From: Rheinheimera pacifica
Lineage (GTDB): Bacteria; Pseudomonadota; Gammaproteobacteria; Enterobacterales; Alteromonadaceae
DNA length: 64,000 bases
Reading direction: 5' to 3'
Assembly: GCF_024809855.1 (NCBI RefSeq)
Contig: NZ_JANUEM010000011.1
Coordinates: 96,830 to 160,829, forward strand
Position numbers and translations under genes: made by a program. The notes under the pieces were generated by a model. That model did no database searches. It saw nothing but the letters and a program-made list of their open reading frames with translations, and was not told the origin of the DNA. Below are positions 18,097-28,615 of the stretch, piece after piece; position 1 is the first letter of the stretch, and each line of letters opens with the position of its first letter.

Positions 18097-19365
18097 TTAC
18101 TTAGTGCGCTGTGGTTTTGCTTTACGCCCGGCCTTACCAGAGCTTGCCAGATCTATTACCGTTTCGGTTGCTTTGTTCGAGCGCCCGGTGAGTACCTTAC
18201 GCGAGATACTCTTAAGCAGTGAGCCACGGTTACTCACGTCAAACCCTGGTTTAATAACCCGTTTAATAGTGCTGCCCATCAGCTTTTGAATACGCTCCAG
18301 GCTTTGCTCTTCTTCACGGCTGACAAAAGAAATAGCGGTGCCTGCCGCCCCTGCCCGGCCGGTGCGGCCTATACGGTGCACATAATCTTCCGGTAAATAA
18401 GGCAGGTTAAAGTTAACAACATAATCCAGCCCCTGAATATCCAGGCCACGTGCTGCTACTTCAGTGGCTATTAACACCTGCAGTTTAGCGGTTTTAAAAT
18501 CGGCAATAGCGCGGCGCCTGGCGCCCTGGCTTTTGTCACCATGGCATACTGCGGCATCAATTTTGCGCTGCTGCAAGCCAGCTAACAGTTGATCAGCCTG
18601 TTCTTTGGTGCTGGTAAACACCAACACCTGAAACCAGTTGTGTTCTGCCAGCAGCTGTTCAAACAGTTCAATTTTGCGATTTTCTTCAACCGGGTACACC
18701 ACATGGTTTACCGTATCGGCTGCACTATTGGTTTTAGCCACGCGGATTTGCTGATGGTTATGCAAAATTTTATGCGACAGCTCATTTACCGCAGGTGACG
18801 TAGTGGCAGAAAACAGCAACGTCTGGCGTTTAGTTGCTGTCATTTGCAGCAACTTCAGCACATCAGCGCTAAAGCCCATATCCAGCATACGGTCGGCTTC
18901 ATCCAGTACTACAAACTCAACATCGCTTAAAATTACGTTGCCCAAAGCCAGGTGTTCTAACAAGCGGCCGGGGGTGCTTATCACCATATCAACACCAGCG
19001 GTTAGTTTACTCGCCTGGCCACCCATTTTTACACCACCGTATAAAGCAGTAACACTGACAGGCAAAAACTGCGCATAGCCGCTTATTGCATTGGCTATTT
19101 GCTCGGCAAGTTCGCGGGTTGGAGTAAGGATCAACGCCCTTGGGCGGCGCTCTGCCGTGGCTTTTGGCGTATCCAACATGCGTTGCAATAGCGGAATAGC
19201 GAAAGCCGCTGTTTTACCGGTACCAGTTTGCGCAGTCACCTGTAAATCCTTACCACGGCGCGCCGGTACAATAGCCTGAGCCTGCACCGATGTCATCTCG
19301 TTGTAACCGCATTCAGCCAGTGCGCGCAGTAAATCAGGCGCTAAGTCTAACGATGAAAATTGCAT
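18097..19365 (-). CDS. DEAD-box ATP-dependent RNA helicase, RhlE-like
   Basis: A 422-residue DEAD-box helicase with the Q motif (GYNEMTSVQAQAI), Walker A AQTGTGKTAAF, PTRELAEQI, DEAD in VVLDEADRMLDMGF, SATT, and motif VI HRIGRTGRAG. The C-terminal extension after about residue 370 is short and basic (KAGRKAKPQRTK), as in the RhlE/SrmB group. It would remodel structured RNA during ribosome assembly or mRNA decay. It has an AGAGGA ribosome-binding site. Confidence 0.93.
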   Translation of the reverse strand: MQFSSLDLAPDLLRALAECGYNEMTSVQAQAIVPARRGKDLQVTAQTGTGKTAAFAIPLLQRMLDTPKATAERRPRALILTPTRELAEQIANAISGYAQFLPVSVTALYGGVKMGGQASKLTAGVDMVISTPGRLLEHLALGNVILSDVEFVVLDEADRMLDMGFSADVLKLLQMTATKRQTLLFSATTSPAVNELSHKILHNHQQIRVAKTNSAADTVNHVVYPVEENRKIELFEQLLAEHNWFQVLVFTSTKEQADQLLAGLQQRKIDAAVCHGDKSQGARRRAIADFKTAKLQVLIATEVAARGLDIQGLDYVVNFNLPYLPEDYVHRIGRTGRAGAAGTAISFVSREEEQSLERIQKLMGSTIKRVIKPGFDVSNRGSLLKSISRKVLTGRSNKATETVIDLASSGKAGRKAKPQRTK

Positions 19366-19424
19366 ATAAGTTCCTCTGTAGCCCGGCCACAGTCAAAATA
19401 AGGGGCGAAGCTGGCTGTAAAAAA

Positions 19425-19730
19425 TCAGTCTGTGGCTTCGTCATGTAAACGTGGTTTATGCTGACAAGCCCTGGCCAGGATCTCGACATAAAATTGCGGC
19501 AGTTGTTGCGCTGCGGCTGCATCAATATGTTTATTGATTTCAGAAGTAAAGATTTTTTCGGCTACCTCAGCTGAAGCACCAAAGCGGCAATCAAATGTCC
19601 AGTAGTCTGTTCCCTCAGGCAGCGCCTTGCGCCGTTCACGGGCCAGGTATTTTTTAATCTCGTGTTTAATGGCGTCGGTTAAACGGGCCGTATTCAGCTT
19701 AGCGTGAGTTAAAGCAAATGTTTTTTTCAT
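19425..19730 (-). CDS. DUF6172-like small protein
   Basis: A 101-residue basic soluble protein beginning MKKTFALTHAKLNTARLTDA and containing EIKKYLARERRKALPEG, WTFDCRFG and the end FYVEILARACQHKPR. It matches my recollection of the conserved DUF6172 family, of unknown function and often near helicase or translation genes. The start at 19730 has an AGGAAT site; the longer frame upstream lacks one. It lies upstream of, and on the same strand as, the helicase. Confidence 0.75.
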   Translation of the reverse strand: MKKTFALTHAKLNTARLTDAIKHEIKKYLARERRKALPEGTDYWTFDCRFGASAEVAEKIFTSEINKHIDAAAAQQLPQFYVEILARACQHKPRLHDEATD

Positions 19731-20017
19731 TAAAATTCCTACAGGTGGGCACTCAACAGCTGAACGCGCTAATAAACCGCGCATTGTACATGGATAAAGC
19801 AAAGATAACTGCCACTATCTGCTGTTTGGCAGCAAAATCTGAGCATCAAGTAACAACAGGCTTAGTGCGGCAACAGCTTTACTAAGCCTGATACCAGCAG
19901 TGCTGTTATGTTAAAAAACGACTAACTATGCTTCGTATGCTCAGGCTGTTAAAATCAGCCATTAACAGCTATCTGGCAGGTATTAACCTGCCTTGTCAAT
20001 CCGGTACCAGGACAGTT

Positions 20018-20359
20018 ATGAGCAAAGCTAACAGCGGCGCTGCGGCCTATAAGCAGCAAGAACAAGGTTATCGCGATAAAGCACTAAAAATGTACCCCTG
20101 GGTATGTGGCCGTTGTGCCCGTGAGTTTGTACACTCTAATTTGCGCGAATTAACCGTTCATCATATTGATCACAACCACAGCAATAACCCTGCTGATGGC
20201 AGCAACTGGGAGTTACTCTGCATTTATTGCCATGACAACGAGCATAATAAATTCCACGAATTTGTGCTGTATGGCGGTACTACCGAGCAAAAAGTGGCAC
20301 CGGCAACCCACAACCCTTTTGCGGATTTAAAAGCCTTGCTGAATAAAACAAAGCCTTAG
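20018..20359 (+). CDS. yajD: YajD-family HNH nuclease
   Basis: A 113-residue HNH protein almost collinear with E. coli YajD (115 residues): ALKMYPWVCGRCAREF, LRELTVHHIDHNHSNNP, DGSNWELLCIYCHDNEH and the tail NPFADLKALLNK. The two CxxC pairs would bind structural zinc, and the HH/N/H residues form the nuclease site. The biological role is unknown. The ATG at 20018 matches the family start; the 30-residue upstream extension is not protein-like. It directly abuts the convergent gene at 20360. Confidence 0.9.
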   Translation: MSKANSGAAAYKQQEQGYRDKALKMYPWVCGRCAREFVHSNLRELTVHHIDHNHSNNPADGSNWELLCIYCHDNEHNKFHEFVLYGGTTEQKVAPATHNPFADLKALLNKTKP

Positions 20360-20575
20360 TTAATCACTCAGAATAATAACTACAATAACCAGCAACACCG
20401 CAACGCCTGACTGCGCTAATGTCAACAGTGGCAATAATGTAACATCAGGTGTTAGCCGGGTGTTGTAGCTAAACAGCAAGCCCAGTGACAGCAGGCTAAA
20501 CAGCGTAATAATAAAACTGCGGCGATGCTGCCACAGCCAAAACCTGATTTTTTTCCTGATTGTGAGTTTCAGCAT
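20360..20575 (-). CDS. Small two-helix membrane protein of the sigma-factor operon
   Basis: A 71-residue protein with a basic N-terminus (MLKLTIRKKIRFWLWQHRR) and two hydrophobic segments (about residues 20-37 and 47-69). It overlaps the sigma-factor gene upstream by 7 bases (ATGCTGA), implying coupled translation. No family is recognised. The position suggests a membrane partner or regulator of the sigma factor, but it lacks a visible anti-sigma zinc motif. Confidence 0.75.
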   Translation of the reverse strand: MLKLTIRKKIRFWLWQHRRSFIITLFSLLSLGLLFSYNTRLTPDVTLLPLLTLAQSGVAVLLVIVVIILSD

Positions 20576-21111
20576 AAGGTGTTATTCCTGTCCAGCGAAT
20601 GACGTGCCTGCATCATATAGGTTTTTACACTGCCAAGCGGGATCTGTAGTTTGTCGGCAATTTCGCTTTGCGAATAACCATAAAACTCTGCATAAACAAA
20701 AACTTGCTGTTGAATAGTTGATAATGTCGCTATCAGTGTAGCCGCATCCAGATGCGCAGCCGTATTGTCGGTATGTGTTAGTGCGTCGCTATCTGCAGTA
20801 AACCAGCGCTGTTTAAGCCTGCCAAAAATATTACCTGAGCGCTGTGCCTGTAGCATTTCATTAATTGCAATCCGTAATAACCAGGTGGAAAACTGGGCCT
20901 GCCGCTGAAAATGCTGAATATTTAAAAAGGCTTTAATGTAGGTTTCCTGCACCAGATCGTCAACGTCATGGCGCTGTCCGGCTAACTTAAACAACAAAAA
21001 AGCCCGCAGTTTACTGTCATAACGGCCAAACAGCTCGTTAAACGCGGCCGTATCGCCAGACACCTGGACAATAGCAACCAACTGCTCAACCGACGCCTGT
21101 TTTAGCGACAC
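20569..21111 (-). CDS. ECF-type RNA polymerase sigma factor
   Basis: A 180-residue ECF sigma factor: region 2 (FNELFGRYDSKLRAFLLFKL, then DVDDLVQETYIKAFLNI and FSTWLLRIAINEM) and region 4 (IQQQVFVYAEFYGYSQSEIA, then LQIPLGSVKTYMMQARHSL). The start codon appears to be GTG at 21111, 9 bases after the preceding stop. It is sandwiched between two membrane-protein genes on the same strand, with no classical anti-sigma factor. The signal sensed is unknown. Confidence 0.92.
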   Translation of the reverse strand: MSLKQASVEQLVAIVQVSGDTAAFNELFGRYDSKLRAFLLFKLAGQRHDVDDLVQETYIKAFLNIQHFQRQAQFSTWLLRIAINEMLQAQRSGNIFGRLKQRWFTADSDALTHTDNTAAHLDAATLIATLSTIQQQVFVYAEFYGYSQSEIADKLQIPLGSVKTYMMQARHSLDRNNTLC

Positions 21112-21120
21112 AGTGCGCTC

Positions 21121-21513
21121 TTAATTCAGCTTTTGCCGGTTAAGCCAGGCCAGCAGTAAAAACGCCAGCCCCAGCAAGCCAGGCAAAATAGCAATGCCGT
21201 TTAGCGCATCATTCAAGTCCAGATTGCCGTTTTGACGGAAATCGGCAAAGTACGAAAATGCCAGAATACCGGCAGACAGCACCAGCAAAAAAATGCCTTT
21301 GCGTAAATCACGGTTGGCGGCAAAAATGTGCAGCGCCACTTCACGGATAATTTCCGGCGATAAGGATGCATTTTGCTGCAAGGTGCGTTCAACCATCTGC
21401 AAAAACAGCTTTTTTTTCTTGTATTTATACAGCAATAGCAAACCCAGCAGTGCAACCAGAGCGCTAAAAACGATAAGCGGCACCAGGATTTCGGCCCATT
21501 CTTGTCCATTCAT
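21121..21513 (-). CDS. DUF6249-like membrane protein
   Basis: A 130-residue protein with an N-terminal transmembrane helix (ILVPLIVFSALVALLGLLLLY), a cytoplasmic stretch of about 40 residues (KKKKLFLQMVERTLQQNASLS, then REVALHIFAANRDLRKG) and two further hydrophobic segments. This layout matches what I recall of DUF6249 proteins, which accompany ECF sigma factors. The ATG at 21513 is preferred over a TTG 66 bases upstream, whose GGAG would be too close. It is the first gene of a three-gene operon with the sigma factor. Confidence 0.7.
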   Translation of the reverse strand: MNGQEWAEILVPLIVFSALVALLGLLLLYKYKKKKLFLQMVERTLQQNASLSPEIIREVALHIFAANRDLRKGIFLLVLSAGILAFSYFADFRQNGNLDLNDALNGIAILPGLLGLAFLLLAWLNRQKLN

Positions 21514-21636
21514 ATTTATATGCTTAATTTCGTCGCCAAAGTTCTGCACCAAGGTACAACCGCGAAAGCCGTTGTTCAAGCTCCGTTGCTACTCCGGCTC
21601 AGGATCTAGTCGTTGCCAACCAACAATAGCAACAGC

Positions 21637-22179
21637 TTAATCATGCTGAGTTTCAGCTGGCTGATGGTCATAGCTGATCACATCACTAAGCTGCCATGTA
21701 TCGCCTTGTTTTAGCCAGATTGAGGTAAAGCGTGCGGTACCGGTAATTTGGTCTGGCTTGCCGTTTTCACGCAGGTAAAACTCATGCAGGCCATGCTGCA
21801 CAGCACCATAAAGAGTACCGTCACGGTATAACGGATAAGTACTCAAACTGCCTGCCGTTAATTTGCGCACAGGCTTGTGTGCCATATCGCCACATATGTA
21901 TTTTTGCGTGTTTTGCATAAACAATGCTTTATCCTGAAAACCGCCTTGGTCATGATAAAACCTCAAATCCGGGCTGACAGTGGCGTCCATATAAGCCAAA
22001 TCACATTCGTTAAAACCACGTTCAAAGAACTCGGCATCTTTTAAAGCCAACTCTTCCTGTAAGGTGCGGTGTATTTGTTCTGCGGGCTTAACCGGCAGCT
22101 GCGCGGCAAACACTGTAGTGGTAAATAACAGGCTGCAAGATACAACAGCGCAATAACGGGTAATACATGTTTTAAGCAT
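21637..22179 (-). CDS. Secreted SnoaL/NTF2-like protein (DUF4440 type)
   Basis: A 180-residue secreted protein: signal peptide ending AFA (about residue 24), then an NTF2-like domain with LQEELALKDAEFFERGFNECD, MDATVSPDLRFYHDQGGFQDK and a C-terminal strand pattern ARFTSIWLKQGDTWQLSDVISYDH. This is the typical nuclear transport factor 2 cone fold found in SnoaL/DUF4440 proteins. A small-molecule binding or enzymatic role in the periplasm is possible. Confidence 0.8.
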   Translation of the reverse strand: MLKTCITRYCAVVSCSLLFTTTVFAAQLPVKPAEQIHRTLQEELALKDAEFFERGFNECDLAYMDATVSPDLRFYHDQGGFQDKALFMQNTQKYICGDMAHKPVRKLTAGSLSTYPLYRDGTLYGAVQHGLHEFYLRENGKPDQITGTARFTSIWLKQGDTWQLSDVISYDHQPAETQHD

Positions 22180-22310
22180 CACAATAATTTCCGGTGAGTT
22201 AATCTGAAACTTAGATGCACGCCGGATGTGCTTTGGATTTAATCATGCAAAATATTTTTTGCCACAATACCGTATGAACTAAACTGCCCTGGTTTTTATT
22301 GCCGCGCCGG

Positions 22311-23261
22311 TTATCTTCGCGCAATAGCTATTAAACGGTCTGCATGCTGCTGCAGTGCGAGCTTTAGCTCTGGCGGTTCAATAATACTAAAATCAAATGG
22401 CAGCTGGCTTAACCACTGCGCTAAACAATAACAGCTGTCGGTACGGGTGCTTAGCAGCAAACCACCGGCCTGTGGTTTTAGCATTGATGCCGTTTCTCCC
22501 ATCGCCTGTGTCGCAGTATGTTTATCGGTATGCAGCATAACCTGTACATCTAAATTACCCGACATGCCATATAAGCTGCGGGTAAAATGCTCTGCCGTAT
22601 CAAAATTTTCTGGCCGGTTAAAACGCTGCTGCAGCAATTCAATCTGCTGCAGGCGATCCAGCCGGAAGGTACGCAGTTCTTGCCTTAAATGACAATAACC
22701 ACTCATATACCAGCGCCCGCTGCGAAACAACAAACCATAAGGGTCTACCTGCCTTACAACCGACGCTTGCTGATAAGAGGTGTAACAGATACTCACCGAG
22801 CGCTGTTGCTCCAGTGCATCTAATAAGGGCGCTAAATGCTGGCCGGGTGTTCCAGCATCAGATGCTGGCAATATTAACTTAATAGTATCGGCAATAGCGC
22901 GGGAACGGGATTTCAGCTTAGCTGGCATTACCCGCTCTAATTTAGCCTGAACACTACTGATAGCCCCCTGAGTATCGGCCAGGTTCAGATTGTGCGCCGC
23001 TAACAGGCCAAGCGACAGCGCCAGGGTTTCGTCATTGGTAAACATCATTGGCGGCAGTTTAAAACCGGCTACCAGCATATAACCACCGTCGCAGCCATGC
23101 TCAGTAGTAACCGGAATACCCAGTTGCTCAAGCGCCTGAATATAACGGCGCACTGTACGCTTATCTACGCCCAGCCTCGCTGCTAACTCGGTGCCGCTTA
23201 AGCGGCCGTGAGACTGCAGCAACTCAAGCAGGCTAAGCACACGGATAGTCGGGCCACTCAT
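22311..23261 (-). CDS. YafY-type HTH/WYL transcriptional regulator
   Basis: A 316-residue regulator: N-terminal HTH_11 winged helix (LLELLQSHGRLSGTELAARLG, then DKRTVRRYIQALEQLGIPV) and a WYL ligand-binding domain from about residue 140 (VDPYGLLFRSGRWYMSGYC, then RTFRLDRLQQIELL). It is divergent from a glutathione S-transferase gene 172 bases away, a common arrangement in which the regulator controls its neighbour and itself. A perfect 6-7-6 inverted repeat in the shared gap is the likely binding site. Confidence 0.9.
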   Translation of the reverse strand: MSGPTIRVLSLLELLQSHGRLSGTELAARLGVDKRTVRRYIQALEQLGIPVTTEHGCDGGYMLVAGFKLPPMMFTNDETLALSLGLLAAHNLNLADTQGAISSVQAKLERVMPAKLKSRSRAIADTIKLILPASDAGTPGQHLAPLLDALEQQRSVSICYTSYQQASVVRQVDPYGLLFRSGRWYMSGYCHLRQELRTFRLDRLQQIELLQQRFNRPENFDTAEHFTRSLYGMSGNLDVQVMLHTDKHTATQAMGETASMLKPQAGGLLLSTRTDSCYCLAQWLSQLPFDFSIIEPPELKLALQQHADRLIAIARR

Positions 23262-23326
23262 TGAGATCCTCGCTTAAACATTGGCTATTCCTGTCGTTAC
23301 TGCAAAACACAAATATAACTGACAAT

Positions 23327-23345
23327 TAGGACGTATTCTGTCCTA
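23327..23345. promoter_or_regulatory. Candidate operator between WYL regulator and GST genes
   Basis: TAGGAC (23327-23332), 7-base spacer, GTCCTA (23340-23345): a perfect inverted repeat located 66 bases from the regulator start and 88 bases from the GST start. The site is inferred to be the regulator's target from position and symmetry only. Confidence 0.6.
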
Positions 23346-23433
23346 TTTAAGTTTTACAGTACGCCGGTAGCGCAAAAAACGCCAACAACCCACTGTTACT
23401 AACCACGAAAATAAGCCACAAGGAATAAGTAAA

Positions 23434-24063
23434 ATGAAACTACTCACGCTATATACCAACCCCCAATCGCGTGGCCGCATTATCCGCTGGCTGCTGGAAG
23501 AGCTGAACATAGCTTACGAAGTAAAAGTGTTGCAATACGGCCCGGAAATGAAATCGGCAGAATTTCTGGCACTTAACCCAATGGGCAAAGTACCGGTAAT
23601 TACTCACGGCGATGTAGTAGTAACCGAAGCTGCTGCCATTTGTGCTTATCTGGCCGATCAGTTTACCGACAAACAGCTTGCCCCGGTAGCCGACAGCCCT
23701 GAACGTGCCGCCTATTACCGTTGGTTGTTTTTTGCTGCCGGCCCACTGGAAATGGCCACTACTGCCAAAGCCTATAACTGGCGCCTGGATGCTGACAACG
23801 CCGCGGCCGCAGGCTGCGGTTTGTATCAGGATACGTTAAATGCGCTGGAAACTGCGTTAACTAAAGGCCCCTATATTTGCGGTGAGCAATTTACTGCGGC
23901 CGATGTGTATGTAGGCAGCCATATTGAGTGGGGCATGATGTTTGATACCCTGGAAAAACGCCCTGCTTTTACCGAGTACGTACAACGGTTGCAAGCACGG
24001 GAAGCTGCCATTAAGGCCAATCAACTGGATGATGCACTGATACCAGAACCCGCTAAAGCATAA
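23434..24063 (+). CDS. Glutathione S-transferase
   Basis: A 209-residue cytosolic GST. The N-terminal thioredoxin-like domain holds YTNPQSRGRIIRWLLEELN (catalytic Ser or Arg region) and the cis-Pro segment GKVPVIT, followed by VVTEAAAICAYLAD, the conserved glutathione-gamma-Glu binding ES/EA motif. The helical C-terminal domain contains FTAADVYVGSHIEWG. It conjugates glutathione to electrophiles. It has an AAGGAAT ribosome-binding site. Expression is probably governed by the divergent WYL regulator. Confidence 0.93.
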   Translation: MKLLTLYTNPQSRGRIIRWLLEELNIAYEVKVLQYGPEMKSAEFLALNPMGKVPVITHGDVVVTEAAAICAYLADQFTDKQLAPVADSPERAAYYRWLFFAAGPLEMATTAKAYNWRLDADNAAAAGCGLYQDTLNALETALTKGPYICGEQFTAADVYVGSHIEWGMMFDTLEKRPAFTEYVQRLQAREAAIKANQLDDALIPEPAKA

Positions 24064-24072
24064 GTATTCAGC

Positions 24073-24104
24073 CGCCAGGTAATTGCAAAAGCTGGCGCTT
24101 ACTT
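24073..24104. terminator. Weak hairpin between GST and NYN genes
   Basis: CGCCAG (24073-24078) pairs with CTGGCG (24092-24097), followed by CTTACTTTG. It sits between convergent genes; only 6 bp, so tentative. Confidence 0.35.
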
Positions 24105-24578
24105 TGGCAACAATAGTGCTTCGTCAATCGCAATAAACCTTGTGGCGGCTTTTACCAACGCCTGAGCAGTTAAACCTTCCACACCGTATACTTCTACTTC
24201 GGTTTGGTACTTGGTGGTAAGTTTGTCTACCAGCAGGTCGAAATCGCCATCGCCAGAGGCCAGCACCAGTACATCACTGTGCTGGCCGTACTCGATAGCA
24301 TCTAGTGTTATACCTACATCCCAGTCGCCTTTGGCCGAGCCATCGGCACGCTGAATAAACGGCTTTAGTTTTACCTCAAAGCCAATAGCTCGCAGGATAT
24401 TCTGAAACTGGCGCTGCTTTTCATCACCGCGGTCTATGGCATAAGCGATAGCTTTAATTACCGTACGCCCCGCGGTTATCTGGCGCCAGAAAGCGTTATA
24501 GTCAAAATTGCACTGCCAGGTTTCACGGCTGGTGTAGTAGATGTTTTGTACATCTACCAAAATGGTAACGCTGATCAT
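24099..24578 (-). CDS. NYN-domain protein (LabA/DUF88-like)
   Basis: A 159-residue PIN-like NYN domain protein: ILVDVQNIYYTSR at the N-terminus (first catalytic Asp), AKGDWDVGITLDAIEYG and VLASGDGDFDLLVDKL with further Asp residues. NYN domains are metal-dependent RNases in several known cases, though LabA-like members are mostly uncharacterised. It is convergent with the GST gene and divergent from katG. A 20-bp palindrome lies 62 bases upstream of its start. Confidence 0.88.
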   Translation of the reverse strand: MISVTILVDVQNIYYTSRETWQCNFDYNAFWRQITAGRTVIKAIAYAIDRGDEKQRQFQNILRAIGFEVKLKPFIQRADGSAKGDWDVGITLDAIEYGQHSDVLVLASGDGDFDLLVDKLTTKYQTEVEVYGVEGLTAQALVKAATRFIAIDEALLLPK

Positions 24579-24639
24579 GACAAGCCTCTGGTTGGTAAAG
24601 CCTGTAAGCTAACCGGCAAAGCACAAGGGGGCAACCATT

Positions 24640-24659
24640 TTTATGCTTTAAAGCATAAA
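24640..24659. promoter_or_regulatory. 20-bp perfect palindrome between NYN and katG genes
   Basis: TTTATGCTTT (24640-24649) followed directly by its reverse complement AAAGCATAAA (24650-24659). It is flanked by direct copies of AACCATTTT (24633-24641 and 24658-24666). It lies 62 bases upstream of the NYN start and 205 bases upstream of katG, and looks like an operator. No matching regulator is adjacent. Confidence 0.5.
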
Positions 24660-24860
24660 CCATTTTAATTGAACCATCTTGCATAACCGCTGACAAACCC
24701 ACTGAAAATACTAACTAAATTCGCAACTATTGATTCAAAAAAACGATTAACACGATAGGCAAAACTGACTTTCGCAGTTATCCCTTCAGGTCTATAGTCA
24801 ATGCACGATTTAAGCAGGTTGATGTATTAACCCTGAGAAAACCCACGTTGCAAGGAGTAA

Positions 24861-27089
<2,229 letters not shown>

Positions 27090-27119
27090 TCACTACCATA
27101 AACGGGTGATAAGCTACAA

Positions 27120-27149
27120 ACGGGCGCCTGCACAGCGCCCGTTTTTTAT
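27120..27149 (+). terminator. Strong Rho-independent terminator after katG
   Basis: ACGGGCGC (27120-27127) and GCGCCCGT (27135-27142) form a perfect 8-bp stem, followed by TTTTTTATT. Confidence 0.9.
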
Positions 27150-27184
27150 TGGCTACTTTTTTATCGCTAGTTGTTTATGGTCGC

Positions 27185-27994
27185 CTAAGGTGAACTGTTA
27201 CGCAACCTGCTGATAGCCGCAGCCAGGCTGGCATCAGATACCTCGCCCATATGGCTGTCTACCAGTTGGCCCTGCGCATCAAAATACAGTGTTACCGGCA
27301 AGCCGAATGCGCCAAACTGCTGCGGCACCTGCCCGGTGGTATCCAGCAGTACCGCTGAAAACTGTAACGACATTTGCGCTAAAAACTGTTTTACCGTATC
27401 GGCCGGTTCCCTTTGGTTTATCAGCACAAAGTTAATATCAGGGTTGTTTTGTTCTGCTTTGGCCAGTACCGGCATTTCCCGCCGGCATGGTGGGCACCAG
27501 GTAGCCCACAGATTAACCACGGTAAGCTGGCCCTTATTTTGCTGCAGGTTAATACTACCGCCATCTAACTGCGACAGCACGATATCGGGTAACTGCGCCT
27601 GTTGCCTGCCTGCCGTTACTACGGTTATTAATACCGCGAACAATGCTACAGCCGACAGCGCACCGCTTAACAAGGCTTTACGCTGTTTGGGGTAGCACCT
27701 TATTTGCAGCATAAGCATAATCATGGCAGCCAGTATGGTGGCAGAAAAATCAAAGCCGCGGTCGCGGATATCCAGCATTTGCCAGAACGAGTCATAACTT
27801 TGTATAAACCGCAGTACAAAAACGATACGGCCAAATAGCAGGCTTACCAGCAACACTGTTAGCAACTGATCCGTAACCGGGCTTTGCTGCCGCTTCGCCA
27901 CCAGCGAGGCAACAATCAGGCCCACAACAACACTAAACAACAACAGCAATGGCGGCACCGGTAACGCCAGCGGCCCTATATTAATGGCAATCAT
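27185..27994 (-). CDS. TlpA-like thioredoxin with polytopic membrane N-terminus
   Basis: A 269-residue protein with about four N-terminal membrane helices (residues 1-125) and a periplasmic TlpA/ResA-type thioredoxin domain. The active site WATWCPPCRREMP is at about residues 160-172, with the cis-Pro in FGLPVTLYF. It would reduce disulfides, for example in cytochrome or envelope biogenesis. The first helices (INIGPLALPVPP, then LLFGRIVFVLRF) faintly resemble prolipoprotein diacylglyceryl transferase, a similarity I cannot verify. The start at 27994 has GGAG 5 bases upstream. It lies 19 bases downstream of ybaK and is probably co-transcribed. Confidence 0.85.
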   Translation of the reverse strand: MIAINIGPLALPVPPLLLLFSVVVGLIVASLVAKRQQSPVTDQLLTVLLVSLLFGRIVFVLRFIQSYDSFWQMLDIRDRGFDFSATILAAMIMLMLQIRCYPKQRKALLSGALSAVALFAVLITVVTAGRQQAQLPDIVLSQLDGGSINLQQNKGQLTVVNLWATWCPPCRREMPVLAKAEQNNPDINFVLINQREPADTVKQFLAQMSLQFSAVLLDTTGQVPQQFGAFGLPVTLYFDAQGQLVDSHMGEVSDASLAAAISRLRNSSP

Positions 27995-28013
27995 AAGTCT
28001 CCGAATTTGGTGG

Positions 28014-28484
28014 TTAACTCTGACACAACGGCGCAAACTGCGCATTGAGCAGCCGGCACAAATCTTCCGCGTTTAACTCAATTTCCAGCCCGCGCCGCCC
28101 GGCGCTAACGTAAATAGTGGCAAACTGTTGCGCCGAGCTGTCAATAACAGTGGGCAACAGCTTTTTTTGTCCCAGCGGGCTTACCCCGCCTAATACATAA
28201 CCAGTGCTGCGCATCACATCGGCGGCATTGGCCATATCGGCTTTTTTGGCGCCCAGCGCTTTGGCAAGCTGTTTCATGCTTAGCAATTGATCTACCGGTA
28301 ACACAGCTACAGCAAGTTGCTTGCTGTCCAGGCTCAGCACCAGGGTTTTAAATACCTGCTGTGGTAATAAACCGAGCTTTTCAGCAGCTTCCAGCCCGTA
28401 AGAAGCCGCTGCAGGATCATGCTGATACTGATGTACCTGATGCGTAATACCACGCTGTTTAGCTAACTCAATTGCCGGTGTCAT
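28014..28484 (-). CDS. ybaK: Cys-tRNA(Pro)/Cys-tRNA(Cys) deacylase
   Basis: A 156-residue YbaK/EbsC-type deacylase, which hydrolyses mischarged Cys-tRNA(Pro). Features include the N-terminal AIELAKQRGITHQVHQYQHD, the catalytic-region lysine in QQVFKTLVL, VLPVDQLLSMKQLAKALGAK and GYVLGGVSPLGQKK. Length is normal for the family. It has an AAGGAG ribosome-binding site and is the first gene of a two-gene unit with the thioredoxin. Confidence 0.93.
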   Translation of the reverse strand: MTPAIELAKQRGITHQVHQYQHDPAAASYGLEAAEKLGLLPQQVFKTLVLSLDSKQLAVAVLPVDQLLSMKQLAKALGAKKADMANAADVMRSTGYVLGGVSPLGQKKLLPTVIDSSAQQFATIYVSAGRRGLEIELNAEDLCRLLNAQFAPLCQS

Positions 28485-28615
28485 ACCCCAACTCCTTTTG
28501 CCTATCGTTCGATTTTATTTGTTAAAAGCTCAATTATTTACAGATCTTGCTCTATTGCATAGCATGGTTAGCAGGCGTAGCCTTAGCATATTATTTTGCC
28601 AACGAGCGCAGCGCA

